NCBI RefSeq assembly: GCF_004522095.1
Contig: NZ_SPUI01000004.1
Location: 558,001-622,000 of the forward strand
Direction: 5' to 3'
Source: Nocardioides sp. 503
GTDB taxonomy: Bacteria > Actinomycetota > Actinomycetes > Propionibacteriales > Nocardioidaceae
Length of the DNA stretch: 64,000 nt
The position numbers and the translations under genes are program-made. The number at the start of each line of letters is the position of its first letter. Position 1 is the first letter of the stretch. The notes beneath the pieces are model-generated. The model worked only from the letters and a program-made list of their open reading frames with translations. It had not been told where the DNA came from and made no database searches. Of the stretch, positions 42,048 to 51,320 are shown in pieces.

Positions 42048-42961
42048 GCCCCTCCCACGGGATCGGCACCCCCGGAGGTTGCACCGGCGCGCAGGCGGTC
42101 GAGGACCAGCCGCAGCGGCGGCCAGCCGTCGCGGCCGCGTCGGGTGAGCGCGTACGCGCGGAGCACCACACCGGGGTCGGCCAGCGGCAGCACGCGCACG
42201 CCGGGGCCGCAGGCGCGGTCGAGGGGGAGCAGGCCGACGCCGAGGCCGGCGACGATCAGGTCCTCGACCAGGTCGAGGCTGTCGATCTCGTGGCGGATCC
42301 GCGGGGTGAAGCCGGCCAGCGAGCCCAGCGTGCGCACGGCGTCCTCGTCGGCGGTGTTGCGGGAGTTGACGATCCAGGAGTGCTCGGCGTAGGCGGCGAA
42401 GACGGCCGCGGCGTCGCCTCGTGGCGTGGGGGACCCCACCGGGACGCCCAGCCCCCACGTGAGGTCCCACAGGGGCAGGGCGTCGAGGTCGTTGCGCAGG
42501 GCGGCCGGGGCCAGGTTGTAGTCGTAGGTGAGGGCCAGGTCCACGTCGTCGCTGGCGAGCAGGTCGAAGGCCTCCAGCGGCTCGTACTCGCTCACCAGCA
42601 CCCGCACGCTCGGGTGGGTCGCGGCGAGGTCGTCGATGACCGGCAGCAGCGAGCGGCGTACGGCGGTCGCGAAGCCCGCGATCCGCAGGGTCCCGGCCGG
42701 CTCCGCGTCGGGGTCGAGGTCGAGGCGGGCCGCGTCGACCGCGGCCAGGATGGTGACGGCGTGCTCGGCGAGCCGGCGCCCCGCGGCCGTGAGCCGCACC
42801 CGCCGGCCGTGCGGCTCGATGAGCGGCGTGTGCACCTCGCGGGCGAGGGCCGCGATCTGCTGCGAGACCGTGGAGGTGGTGTAGCCGAGCTCGTCGGCGA
42901 CCTCGCGCATGGAGCCCAGCCGGGAGAGCTCGAGCAGCAGCCTGAGGCGGCGGACGTCCAT
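42044..42961 (-). CDS. LysR-family transcriptional regulator
   Basis: A 305-residue regulator with an N-terminal winged HTH (about 1-60, [29 protein letters not shown]) and a substrate-binding domain (about 88-290, [19 protein letters not shown]). It is divergent from an EamA transporter gene; the 82-base gap holds a small palindrome, the usual LysR target arrangement. It is also the first gene of an operon with a sigma factor, which is unusual. It probably controls eamA in response to a small ligand. Confidence 0.92.
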   Translation of the reverse strand: MDVRRLRLLLELSRLGSMREVADELGYTTSTVSQQIAALAREVHTPLIEPHGRRVRLTAAGRRLAEHAVTILAAVDAARLDLDPDAEPAGTLRIAGFATAVRRSLLPVIDDLAATHPSVRVLVSEYEPLEAFDLLASDDVDLALTYDYNLAPAALRNDLDALPLWDLTWGLGVPVGSPTPRGDAAAVFAAYAEHSWIVNSRNTADEDAVRTLGSLAGFTPRIRHEIDSLDLVEDLIVAGLGVGLLPLDRACGPGVRVLPLADPGVVLRAYALTRRGRDGWPPLRLVLDRLRAGATSGGADPVGGA

Positions 42962-42978
42962 GATCTCATTGTCCGTGA

Positions 42979-42990
42979 ATCGTGAACGAT
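42979..42990. promoter_or_regulatory. Candidate LysR operator between lysR and eamA
   Basis: ATCGT-GA-ACGAT is a small dyad in the divergent gap, flanked by a second GTGAA at 42974. It is 18 bases from the lysR start and about 55 from the eamA start. It is short, so support is modest. Confidence 0.4.
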
Positions 42991-43043
42991 CTGTCCAGGA
43001 TCCTCACGTGGACGCGGACGGTGGGCGGGGCTGTACTGGAGTC

Positions 43044-43913
43044 ATGAACGCCCGCACCGGTGCCTCCATGGCCGTCGTCTCCATGCTCTGCGTCCAGCTG
43101 GGGCTGGCCGTGTCGGTCGGCCTGATCGACGACCTGGGTCCCGAGGGCGCCGCCTGGCTCCGGCTCGCCTGGGCCGGCGTGATCATGCTCGCCGTGGTCC
43201 GCCCGCGGCGCGCCGACTTCCCGGCCGGGTCGCTGCTCGCGTGCGTCCTGCTCGGCGTCGTCACCGCCGGGGTGACCATGCTGTTCATGGCGGCGGTCGA
43301 CCGGCTGCCGCTGGGCACGGCCAGCGCGCTGGAGTTCCTCGGCCCCCTCGGAGTGGCGATCGCGCGCGGCCACGGTGGCCGGCGGACCTGGCCGGCCCTC
43401 GCGGCCGTCGGCGTCCTGCTCCTCACCCAGCCGTGGACCGGCGAGGCCGACCCGGTCGGGGTCGCGTTCGCCCTGGGGGCGGCCGTCTGCTGGGCGGCGT
43501 ACATCCTGCTGACGCAGCGCGTCGGCGACGAGGTCACCGGCCTCAAGGGCCTGGCGATCTCGATGCCGGTCGCCGGCCTGGTCGCGACGCTCGTCGCCGG
43601 GCCGTCGGCGTTCGGCCGGCTCACGCCCGAGCTGCTGCTGGTCGGTCTCGGGCTCGCGATCCTGCTGCCGGTGGTGCCGTTCGCCTTGGAGCTGCTCGCG
43701 CTGCGCCGACTGACGACGTCGGCGTTCGGCACCCTGATGAGCCTGGAGCCGGCGTTCGCGCTGGTGATCGGGTTCCTGGCGCTGAGCCAGGCGCCGGGCT
43801 GGGTGGCGGTGGCCGGGGTCGGGTTCGTGGTCGCCGCCGGGGTCGGCGCCGAGCGCACTGGCGCCCGCGAGCCCGAGGAGCTAGAGGCCCACGGCCTGCT
43901 CCAGGTGACCTAG
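43044..43913 (+). CDS. EamA/RhaT-type (DMT superfamily) exporter
   Basis: A 289-residue inner-membrane transporter with ten predicted spans in two EamA halves. Typical pieces: [22 protein letters not shown] near 20, [21 protein letters not shown] near 84 and, in the second half, [16 protein letters not shown] near 150 and [17 protein letters not shown] [18 protein letters not shown] near 230. Members export amino acids or drugs, often under a divergent LysR as here. Its 3' end overlaps the convergent WS/DGAT gene by 33 bases. Confidence 0.92.
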   Translation: MNARTGASMAVVSMLCVQLGLAVSVGLIDDLGPEGAAWLRLAWAGVIMLAVVRPRRADFPAGSLLACVLLGVVTAGVTMLFMAAVDRLPLGTASALEFLGPLGVAIARGHGGRRTWPALAAVGVLLLTQPWTGEADPVGVAFALGAAVCWAAYILLTQRVGDEVTGLKGLAISMPVAGLVATLVAGPSAFGRLTPELLLVGLGLAILLPVVPFALELLALRRLTTSAFGTLMSLEPAFALVIGFLALSQAPGWVAVAGVGFVVAAGVGAERTGAREPEELEAHGLLQVT

Positions 43914-45278
43914 CTCGTCGTCCAGGTGCGTCAGCAGCCGCTGCAGGTGCGGGACGGTGCGGCGGCAGCCGGTGAGGCCGAACGCCATGTTGCCGTCGTA
44001 GGACGTGCAGGTGATGTTGAGCGCCATGCCGTTGATCGGGATCGACAACGGGTAGGTGCCGACGAGCTGGGCGCCGTTCCAGTAGTGCGTCGTGCGGGGT
44101 CCGGGGACGTTGCTGATGATGAGGTTGTACGGCGGACGCACGATGCCCTGCATCCGCAGCAGCGGCGTCAGGATCGCCGGCGCCTGGCCGATCGCGCTCA
44201 TGGCGAGGATCTGCATCGGCGTCATCGACGACAACGCCTCCTTGCCGTCCTTCATCGACCGGTGGATCGCGGCGAGCCGCCGCGCCGGGTCCGCCAGGTC
44301 GGTGGCGAGCTGCACCATCACCGCGCCGAGCGCGTTGCCGCCCTCGGCCGAGGCGACCTGCGACTGCTTGGCGTTGAGGCCGACCGGGACCATCGAGACC
44401 AACGTCTGGTCGGGCAGCGCGTCCAGCTCGAGGAGGTAGGCGCGCATGGCACCGCTGCACATCGCGAGGACGACGTCGTTGACCGTGGTGCCCGTCGCCT
44501 TGCCGATGTCGCGCAGCCGCTCGATGGGCCAGTCCTGCGCGGCGAAGCGGCGTGAGCCGGTGATCTTCTGGTTGAGGATCGTGCGCGGCGCGTAGAGCGA
44601 CAGCGCGGACGTCTCGTTGCGCAGGCCCTTGCTCAGCGTCTTGACCAGCGCCCCGGGCATCCCCGCGGCCTCGGCGGTGATGCCCAGCGCCGAGCGCAGG
44701 GCCTGCACCGGCAGGTCGGAGAGCTCGGGGGCGGCGTCGCGGCGCGGCCTGCGCGCGCCGGGCTGCGCCGCCCAGGGCGCCGCCATGCCGCGCTCGTCGG
44801 GGTCGGTGGAGAGCACGCTGGCCAGCAGCCGCATCGCGGAGACGCCGTCGACCAGCGCGTGGTGGGTCTTGGTGTACATCGCGACGCGGCCGTCGCGCAG
44901 GCCCTCGATGATGTGCGCCTCCCACAGCGGGCGCTCCCGGGCCAGGCGGGTGCTGTGCAGGCGGCCGCACAGGTCCAGGAGCTCGCGCACGCGGCCGGGC
45001 TTGGGCAGCGCGCTGTGCCGCACGTGGTGCTCGATGTCGAACTGCTCGTCGGGCTCCCAGACCCACTGGCCGGCCGTGCGCACCGAGCGGTAGGGCCGCT
45101 TGAGGAACAGCGGCGCGATCTCCTCGACGTCGCTCATCTGCTCGTACATCTCGCGCACGTAGCCGCGCCCCGCGCCCTCCGGCTTCTTGAAGAGCTGGAG
45201 ACCACCGACGTGCATCGGCATGCTCCGGTTCTCGGCGAACAGGAAACCGGTCCCGGTGGGATCGATCGGAGTGACCAC
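43881..45278 (-). CDS. Wax ester synthase / diacylglycerol acyltransferase (WS/DGAT)
   Basis: A 465-residue acyltransferase joining acyl-CoA to diacylglycerol or fatty alcohol for storage lipid. The start has [11 protein letters not shown] near 20-30; the active site [13 protein letters not shown] near 134-146 has the HHxxxDG motif; [16 protein letters not shown] near 265 and [16 protein letters not shown] near 385 are typical later blocks. The GTG at 45278 follows GAAAGG with six-base spacing and gives a normal-length protein; ATG at 45302 is an alternative. It stands alone, convergent with eamA. Confidence 0.94.
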   Translation of the reverse strand: MVTPIDPTGTGFLFAENRSMPMHVGGLQLFKKPEGAGRGYVREMYEQMSDVEEIAPLFLKRPYRSVRTAGQWVWEPDEQFDIEHHVRHSALPKPGRVRELLDLCGRLHSTRLARERPLWEAHIIEGLRDGRVAMYTKTHHALVDGVSAMRLLASVLSTDPDERGMAAPWAAQPGARRPRRDAAPELSDLPVQALRSALGITAEAAGMPGALVKTLSKGLRNETSALSLYAPRTILNQKITGSRRFAAQDWPIERLRDIGKATGTTVNDVVLAMCSGAMRAYLLELDALPDQTLVSMVPVGLNAKQSQVASAEGGNALGAVMVQLATDLADPARRLAAIHRSMKDGKEALSSMTPMQILAMSAIGQAPAILTPLLRMQGIVRPPYNLIISNVPGPRTTHYWNGAQLVGTYPLSIPINGMALNITCTSYDGNMAFGLTGCRRTVPHLQRLLTHLDDELGHLEQAVGL

Positions 45279-45478
45279 GGTGAGCCTTTCGTAGGAGCGC
45301 ATCCTTGCGGGCCGTGACCGCCGCCACAAGCACCGGGGGCCTCCCTCGGCCCTCGGGGGAGGGCGGTGCCGCCCGAGGGGCCGCTGTCCGTCCACAGGAG
45401 GCCGCTCCCGCCGGTCCCGTCCCCAGGTCGACGCGCGACCCGGGCCGGCTGTCGTCCGGGGCTCCTAGCGTCGCCGCC

Positions 45479-45811
45479 ATGAAGATCCTCGCCGCCCTGC
45501 TCACGGGGCTCCTGCTGACCCTCGGCGTCGCCGGCCTGGCCCGCGCCGACGACGACCACCACGTCCACGAGCCGCCGCTCGCGTCCCTCCCTCGCGTCAT
45601 CGTCGAGGTGGAGGGCGACGCGGCCGACGGCTTCGGCATCCACTACGACGACGGCACCGCGCTCTTCCCTCCCACCGACTCCGAGGCCTACGCCGAGTGC
45701 GGTGAGTACGACCGCCGGGTCGCCCGCGTGCGCTGCCGCACCGAGGTCCGCGTCTGGTACCGCGACCTGGCCGACCTCCGCCGGGCGTTGGAGCACGCTC
45801 GTGCCGGCTGA
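45479..45811 (+). CDS. Small secreted protein
   Basis: A 110-residue protein with a signal peptide (about 1-23, MKILAALLTGLLLTLGVAGLA), a His/Asp-rich start of the mature part (DDDHHVHEPP) that could bind metal, and a pair of Cys (YAECGEYDR, VRCRTEV). No family recognised. It precedes the FUSC-dinB pair by 74 bases on the same strand. Confidence 0.7.
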   Translation: MKILAALLTGLLLTLGVAGLARADDDHHVHEPPLASLPRVIVEVEGDAADGFGIHYDDGTALFPPTDSEAYAECGEYDRRVARVRCRTEVRVWYRDLADLRRALEHARAG

Positions 45812-45885
45812 CGGTCGGGGTCCGCTGCCGACGTCGTCGGGGCGGGCCGTGGCCGTCGCCGACCCTCCTCTGAGACCATGCCGTC

Positions 45886-46983
45886 ATGGAGGCCGGAGCG
45901 CTCGACCGCATGCGGGCACGCGGCCGCACGTCGCTGCGCGAACGGCTAGTCCGGCTGCGGGTCAAGCGATGGCACATCGTCCAGTGCGCGCTCGCGGCGG
46001 GCGTGGCGTGGTTCGTCGCGGCCGACCTGCTGGGTCACACCACCCCGTTCTTCGCCCCCATCGCGGCGGTGGTCAGCCTCGGGACCTCCTACGGCCAGCG
46101 GCTGCGCCGCGTCGCCGAGGTGACCCTGGGTGTGGCCATCGGCGTCTTCATCGCCGACCTGCTCGTGAGCCAGCTCGGCTCCGGTGGCTGGCAGCTCGTC
46201 ATCATCGTCGCGCTGGCCATGACCACCGCGTTCCTGCTCGACGGCGGCCAGCTGTTCGTGACCCAGGCGGCGGTGCAGTCGATCGTGGTCAGCACGTTGA
46301 TCCCCGATCCCGGCGCCGCCCTCACGCGCTGGACCGACGCGCTGGTGGGCGGGGCGGTGGCGCTGGTGGCCGCCACGGTGGCGCCCGCGGCTCCGTTGCG
46401 ACGCCCGCGCGAGCAGGCGGCGCTGGTGATGGGCAAGGTCGCCGAGCTGCTGCGGGCGGCGGGGGAGGTGATGGTCGACGGCGAGGCCGAGCGCGGGCTG
46501 GCGCTGCTGGCCGAGGCCCGCTCGACCGACCCGCTGATCCGCGAGCTCCAGTCGGCGGCCGACGAGGGGATGTCGGTCGTGGCGTCCTCGCCGTTCCGCG
46601 TGCGCCACCGCGACGGGTTGCGCCGCATGAGCGACCTGGTCGACCCCCTCGACCGCACCCTGCGGTCCACGCGCGTGCTGGTCCGCCAGACCGCGGTCGC
46701 GGCCTACCGGGACCGGCCGGTGCCGGCCTCCTACGCCGAGCTGGCCCGGGAGCTCGCGGACGCGGCGGAGCTGGTGGCCACCGAGCTGGCGGCCGACCGG
46801 ATGGCGGTGGCGGCGCGCCCCGCGGTGCTCGAGGTCGGGGAGGGCACGGGCCACGTCGAGCGCTCCGACGTCCTGGCCGCCGAGGTGATCCTGGCCCAGC
46901 TCCGCTCGATCGTCGTCGACCTGCTGCTGCTCACCGGCCTGGACGAGACGGAGTCCACCGACGCGCTGCCCCCACCGCGGTGA
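45886..46983 (+). CDS. FUSC-family (aromatic acid exporter-like) membrane protein
   Basis: A 365-residue membrane protein. The N-terminal domain has about six spans (about 33-170) with FFAPIAAVVSLGTSYGQRLRRVAEVTLGVAIG, a hallmark of the FUSC/aromatic-acid-exporter family. The rest (about 180-350) is helical and cytoplasmic. It may export small aromatic acids or act as a membrane scaffold. Its stop overlaps the dinB GTG (GTGA), so the two are co-translated, an odd pairing with a DNA polymerase. Confidence 0.88.
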   Translation: MEAGALDRMRARGRTSLRERLVRLRVKRWHIVQCALAAGVAWFVAADLLGHTTPFFAPIAAVVSLGTSYGQRLRRVAEVTLGVAIGVFIADLLVSQLGSGGWQLVIIVALAMTTAFLLDGGQLFVTQAAVQSIVVSTLIPDPGAALTRWTDALVGGAVALVAATVAPAAPLRRPREQAALVMGKVAELLRAAGEVMVDGEAERGLALLAEARSTDPLIRELQSAADEGMSVVASSPFRVRHRDGLRRMSDLVDPLDRTLRSTRVLVRQTAVAAYRDRPVPASYAELARELADAAELVATELAADRMAVAARPAVLEVGEGTGHVERSDVLAAEVILAQLRSIVVDLLLLTGLDETESTDALPPPR

Positions 46984-48152
46984 GCGCCGGGGCGGTCCCG
47001 GCGCCACACTCCGGGTCGACCCGGTGGGTGCTGCACGTCGACCTGGACCAGTTCGTCGCCGCGGTCGAGGTGCTGCGACGGCCCGAGCTGGTCGGGCTGC
47101 CGGTGGTCGTCGGCGGTCGCGGCGACCCCACCGAGCGGGCGGTGGTCTCCACCGCGTCCTACGAGGCCCGCGAGCTCGGCGTGGGCTCGGGCATGCCGCT
47201 GCGGCTGGCGGCGCGCAAGGCGCCGGACGCGGTGTTCCTGCCGGTCGACGCGGCGGCGTACGACGCGGCGTCCGCGGTCGTCATGGAGACCCTGCGCGCC
47301 CAGCGGTGGGACGGCGCGCCGGTCGACGTCGAGGTGCTCGGCTGGGACGAGGCGTTCGTGGCCCAGCACCCGGCCGAGCACCCGGCCGAGCGTCCGGATG
47401 AGCGTCCGGGTGAGGGGGAGGGGGGTGGGTTCCCCCGAGAGCGTGACCAGGACCGGCGCGACCCGGTCGCGTTCGCGGAGCAGCTCCGGGCGGCGGTGCT
47501 GGAGGCCAGCGCGCTGCACTGCTCGGTGGGGATCGGCAACAACAAGCTGCAGGCCAAGATCGCGACCGACTTCGGCAAGCCGCGCGGGGTCTACACGATC
47601 ACCGACGAGACGTGGTTCGAGGAGATGGGCGAGCGCCCGACCCGGGCGCTGTGGGGGATCGGCGCCAAGACGGCGAAGAAGCTCGCCGCGCTGGGCATCG
47701 ACACGGTGCGCCAGCTGGCCGAGTCCGACGTCCGGGTTCTCGCCGCCGAGCTCGGCCCGACGATGGGCCCGTGGTACCACCGGCTCGGCCGGGGCGTCGA
47801 CTCCAGCCCGGTGGACCCCCAGCCCTACGTGCCGCGCGCCCACGGGCGCGAGGAGACGTTCCAGGTCGACCTGGAGGAGTGGTCCCTCGTCGAGGACGCC
47901 GCCCGCCGGCTCACCCACCGCGTCGTCGCCGACATCGACGCCGAGGGGCGCCCGGCGGCCCGCGTGGGGATCAAGGTGCGCTTCAAGCCGTTCTTCACCG
48001 TCACCCGCAGCCTGACGCTGCCGGCGCCGACCAACGACCCCGAGGTCCTCGGTGCGGCCGCGGTGGAGCTCCTCGGGCGCGTCGACCAGGACCGGCCCGT
48101 CCGCCTGCTCGGCGTGCGGCTCGAGATGACCGAGCCCGAGGGCGGCTACTGA
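46980..48152 (+). CDS. dinB: DNA polymerase IV (Y-family), with an unusual linker
   Basis: A 390-residue translesion polymerase. WVLHVDLDQFVAAVE near 16-30 supplies the first catalytic Asp; VSTASYEARELGVGSGMPL near 56-74 is the finger; WDEAFV near 122-127 supplies Asp-Glu (usually S-x-DE-A-Y). SVGIGNNKLQAKIATDFGKP near 180 and LWGIGAKTAKKLAALGI near 220 (helix-hairpin-helix) follow, then the little-finger domain. Residues about 128-162 carry a repetitive charged insert (HPAE/RPDE-like units). No SOS box is seen directly upstream, and it is coupled to the FUSC gene. Confidence 0.92.
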   Translation: MSAGAVPAPHSGSTRWVLHVDLDQFVAAVEVLRRPELVGLPVVVGGRGDPTERAVVSTASYEARELGVGSGMPLRLAARKAPDAVFLPVDAAAYDAASAVVMETLRAQRWDGAPVDVEVLGWDEAFVAQHPAEHPAERPDERPGEGEGGGFPRERDQDRRDPVAFAEQLRAAVLEASALHCSVGIGNNKLQAKIATDFGKPRGVYTITDETWFEEMGERPTRALWGIGAKTAKKLAALGIDTVRQLAESDVRVLAAELGPTMGPWYHRLGRGVDSSPVDPQPYVPRAHGREETFQVDLEEWSLVEDAARRLTHRVVADIDAEGRPAARVGIKVRFKPFFTVTRSLTLPAPTNDPEVLGAAAVELLGRVDQDRPVRLLGVRLEMTEPEGGY

Positions 48153-49633
48153 GGCGTGCGGGGCCCGGTCACGAGCCGGACGGCGCCCTCGCGGCGCGGG
48201 TCCGCGGCGGCGCTCAACCGGCCGTCCGCGCCGACCACGGCCGCGCCGACGCCGCCGAAGTACATCGTCGGCTCCGACTCCACCTTGAGCTCCTCCTCCG
48301 GGCGCCCCGCCCGGTGCAGGTGCACGCGCGGGTGGTCGACGGCGTCGCGCAGCGAGAGGCCGCCGCTCACGTAGGAGGCCAGCACCTGGGTGATGGCGGT
48401 GGTGATCCGGTCGGCCCCGGGAGAGCCGATCGCGAGCGCCGAGCCGTCGTCGTGACGACCGACGGTGGGCGCCATGTTGGACAGCAGCCGGGTCCCGGGC
48501 GCCAGCCCGTGCAGGCCCCGCGGGTTGAGCTCCTGCTCGCCGAGGCAGTTGTTGAGCCAGATCCCGGTGCCGCTCGCGATGAAGCCGGCGCCGTAGCCCG
48601 ACGACACGGTCACCGAGCAGGCCAGGCCGTCGCTGTCGGTGGCCGAGACGTGCGCGGTGGAGCCCGACTCCAGCACCGCGAGGTGGTCGCGGTCGACCTG
48701 CGCCAGGAACGCCGCCGCGGCGCCGACGACGTCGTCGGTGTGGTCGAGGACGTCGAGTCGGTGCCCGAGGACCGCGCGCTGCACCCGCACCAGGTGCTCG
48801 ACGTCCGCCGGCGTCCAGGGCCCGCGCGGACGGTCCTCCAGCAGGCGCAGCATCGCGGCCACGCAGACGCCGCCGACCGACGGCGGTGGGGTGGTCGCCA
48901 GGGTCCAGGGCCCGATCCGGGTCGTCAGGGAGGGACGCACCACCGGCGCGTACGACGCCAGGTCCTCGCGGCCCAGGACGCCGCCGCGCCCCAGGACGTC
49001 GTCGGCGATCCGCTGCCCGAGGTCTCCGGCGTGCAGGGCCGACGGGCCGTGCCGGGCGATCTCCTCGAGCGAGCCCACCAGGTCGGGCAGCAGCACGAGC
49101 CCGGTCGTCACCTGGCCGTGCTCGTCGTGCAGCGCGACCCGGCTGGCCTCGTCCCAGCCGAAGATGTCGTCGTGCACGTGGTCGAGGTAGTAGCGCGAGG
49201 CCCGGCTGAGCCGGAAGCCCCCGCGCGCGACGTCCACGGCGGGCGCGACCAGCTCGCGCCAGGGCAGGCGGCCCTGGCGTGCGTGGGCCTCGCCGAACGC
49301 CGCCACCGACCCGTGGGCCGCGACCGAGCCCGGACCGATGGTGACGTCCACGCCGCCGCCGTACTCGGTGAAGACGTCCCACGTGCCGCCGCCCAGCTCG
49401 CGGCCGCCGCGTCCGGGCATGTCCATCCAGCCGTCGACCGTGAAGGGCGCGGCGTCCGGGGGCTGCACCGTGACGAAGCCGCCCGAGCTGAGCGAGACGA
49501 TGCCGACCTCGTTGACCATGGTCACGAGCGCCGCGGCCAGCGCCGCGTCCACGGCGTTGCCGCCCGCCAGGGCCGCCCGCTCGCCGGCGGCCGCGGCGGC
49601 CTCGTTGGGTGCCGCGAGCGCGACGTCCGGCAC
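48146..49633 (-). CDS. ggt: Gamma-glutamyltransferase-family protein
   Basis: A 495-residue Ntn-hydrolase of the gamma-glutamyltransferase family that cleaves or transfers gamma-glutamyl groups. The nucleophile Thr is near 326 in GSTAHVSATDSDG (family T-T-H-x-S-x-x-D; the second Thr is Ala here). SSGYGAGFIASGTGIWLNN follows, then LLSNMAPTV and GSPGADRI, the classic oxyanion GSPGG-like motif with Ala. No signal peptide is obvious, so it may be cytoplasmic, and the protein is slightly shorter than E. coli Ggt. It lies two bases downstream of a glutamate-cysteine ligase-like gene. Confidence 0.88.
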   Translation of the reverse strand: MPDVALAAPNEAAAAAGERAALAGGNAVDAALAAALVTMVNEVGIVSLSSGGFVTVQPPDAAPFTVDGWMDMPGRGGRELGGGTWDVFTEYGGGVDVTIGPGSVAAHGSVAAFGEAHARQGRLPWRELVAPAVDVARGGFRLSRASRYYLDHVHDDIFGWDEASRVALHDEHGQVTTGLVLLPDLVGSLEEIARHGPSALHAGDLGQRIADDVLGRGGVLGREDLASYAPVVRPSLTTRIGPWTLATTPPPSVGGVCVAAMLRLLEDRPRGPWTPADVEHLVRVQRAVLGHRLDVLDHTDDVVGAAAAFLAQVDRDHLAVLESGSTAHVSATDSDGLACSVTVSSGYGAGFIASGTGIWLNNCLGEQELNPRGLHGLAPGTRLLSNMAPTVGRHDDGSALAIGSPGADRITTAITQVLASYVSGGLSLRDAVDHPRVHLHRAGRPEEELKVESEPTMYFGGVGAAVVGADGRLSAAADPRREGAVRLVTGPRTPQ

Positions 49634-49635
49634 CC

Positions 49636-50763
49636 TCAGAGCCCGTCGCGCAGCTCGCGGACGACCGAGTCGACGACGGCGACCAGGTCACCGCCGGTCC
49701 GCTCGGCCACGGCGCGCTGTCGCTGGTAGGACGCACCGCGCCGCACGATGTCGAGCACCGAGCGGAGCTCGGCCTCGCAGCCGAGCCGGTCGGCGACCGG
49801 CGAGAGGTGCTCGACCAGGTCGACGAGGTCCTCGGTCACCAGCCGCTCCTCGGACTGCGCGTCGAGGATCACGATCGCGTCGAGGCCGTAGCGCGCCGAG
49901 CGCCACTTGTTCTCCTGCACGTGCCACGGCGGCATCGTGGGCAGCGTCTCGCCGCCGGCCAGCCGGGTGTCCAGGTCGACGACCAGGCAGTGCACGAGCG
50001 CCGTCAGCGCGGCCAGGTCCTCGAAGGTCGAGACGCCGTCGCAGACGCGGGTCTCGAGGGTGCCGAGGTGCGGCGCGGGCCGCACATCCCAGCGGACCTC
50101 CGAGAGCACCTCGATCACCCCGGTGGTGAGCTGGTCCTGCACGAAGCGCTCGTACTCCGCCCAGGTCTCGAACTGGAACGGCAGCCCCGCGGTCGGCAGC
50201 TGCTGGAACATCAGGGCCCGGTTGGACGCGTAGCCGGTGTCGACGCCGGCCCAGATCGGCGACGAGGCCGACAGCGCCTGGAGGTGGGGGTAGTAGTTGA
50301 GCAGCGCCGAGAGCACCGGCATCACGCGCTTCCGCTCCGGCAGCCCCACGTGGACGTGGACGCCCCAGATGAGCATCTGCCGGCCCCACCACTGGGTGCG
50401 GTTGATGAGCTCGGCGTAGCGGTGGCCCTCGGTCAGCTGCTGCGCGGTCCAGGAGGCGAAGGGGTGCGTGCCGCCGCCGAAGAGGTCGAGGCCGAGCTCG
50501 TCGGCGGCCGGCACGACCGCAGCCAGCGTGTCGCGCAGGCTGCCCATCGCCTCGTCGACCGTGTGGCACACGGGCGTGACGACCTCGACGGTGTTGCGCA
50601 GCAGCTCCTGGTGCAGGCGCTCGGGGTCGGCCATGCGGTGCCGGGCGCGGGCGAAGAGGTGGGAGGCGTCGTTGCGCAGGTCCCGGGTCTTGCGGTCCAC
50701 GAGGGCCAGCTCCCACTCGACGCCGAGCGTCGGCTCGGGAGACCCGTGGAAGTCGATGCGCAC
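49636..50763 (-). CDS. Glutamate-cysteine ligase family (YbdK-type) carboxylate-amine ligase
   Basis: A 375-residue ligase. TLGVEWELALVD near 12-23 has the GxExE metal/ATP site; ELLRNTVEVVTPV near 53-65 and GGGTHPFASW near 97 follow; IWGVHVHVGLPE near 132-143 and the C-terminal VQENKWRSARYGLDA are hallmarks of the GCS2/YbdK group, which ligates glutamate to cysteine or other amines. GTG at 50763 is chosen by homology. It is two bases upstream of the gamma-glutamyltransferase gene, suggesting a small gamma-glutamyl pathway. Confidence 0.9.
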   Translation of the reverse strand: MRIDFHGSPEPTLGVEWELALVDRKTRDLRNDASHLFARARHRMADPERLHQELLRNTVEVVTPVCHTVDEAMGSLRDTLAAVVPAADELGLDLFGGGTHPFASWTAQQLTEGHRYAELINRTQWWGRQMLIWGVHVHVGLPERKRVMPVLSALLNYYPHLQALSASSPIWAGVDTGYASNRALMFQQLPTAGLPFQFETWAEYERFVQDQLTTGVIEVLSEVRWDVRPAPHLGTLETRVCDGVSTFEDLAALTALVHCLVVDLDTRLAGGETLPTMPPWHVQENKWRSARYGLDAIVILDAQSEERLVTEDLVDLVEHLSPVADRLGCEAELRSVLDIVRRGASYQRQRAVAERTGGDLVAVVDSVVRELRDGL

Positions 50764-50789
50764 GCGACAAGCGAAGCACACCCCGCAGG

Positions 50790-51320
50790 TCAGCGGCGCG
50801 CCAGGCGCTCCAGCCAGGCGTCGGCGCTGCCGTCGAACGGCGCCAGCCGCTGCTCGACCGCGACGCGGATGCGTGCGGCGGTCGCTGACGCGAGCGCGAC
50901 GACGTCCTCGGGGTAGCCCAGCTCCACCTGGTGCAGCGCGAACTCGTCCTCGTCGTCGACCCACACCCGCCCGTCGGTCTCGCGGATGACGTCGAGGTCC
51001 AGGTCGACCGCGCGCACGACGTGGCCGTCCCAGTACGGCGGCGTCGTCATGTCGACGTAGGTGTGCACCGGCCCGCGGGGCGCGTGGAACGTCGCCAGCC
51101 AGCCGCGCTCCGCGTCGGGTCCGGGCGCGGGCACGAGTCCCACCTGGTCGACCGGGGAGACGACCGACAGGCCGGGGCGGGTCATCTGCGTCCCGCCGGG
51201 GAAGCCGAGCCAGTCGCCGTGCTCGTCGCTGCCGAGGGCGACCGCGTCGAACTCCCAGTGGGGGCGGTCGCCCCACTTGCTCATGACGACCCGGACGGCG
51301 TCGCCCGGTCGTGGGGTCAC
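50790..51320 (-). CDS. DUF402 (FomD-like) protein
   Basis: A 176-residue protein. The beta-barrel core contains VMSKWGDRPHWEFDA near 12-26 and the block YVDMTTPPYWDGHVVRAVDLDLDVI near 87-112, and then DEDEFALHQVELGYPEDV. These acidic clusters are the metal-binding signature of DUF402, seen in nucleotide phosphatases and FomD. It probably hydrolyses a nucleoside di- or triphosphate or related ester. GTG start overlaps the stop of the upstream SDR gene (GTGA). Confidence 0.85.
   Translation of the reverse strand: MTPRPGDAVRVVMSKWGDRPHWEFDAVALGSDEHGDWLGFPGGTQMTRPGLSVVSPVDQVGLVPAPGPDAERGWLATFHAPRGPVHTYVDMTTPPYWDGHVVRAVDLDLDVIRETDGRVWVDDEDEFALHQVELGYPEDVVALASATAARIRVAVEQRLAPFDGSADAWLERLARR

Noticed and set aside
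42060..42470. Longer sigma-factor frame reaching back to 42470
   Set aside because: The added N-terminal part is a shadow of lysR; the conserved sigma sequence begins at the ATG at 42047 that overlaps the lysR stop.
48600..48660. Inactive Ggt because TTH reads TAH
   Set aside because: The first Thr, which is the nucleophile, is kept; only the second Thr differs, and later motifs are present.
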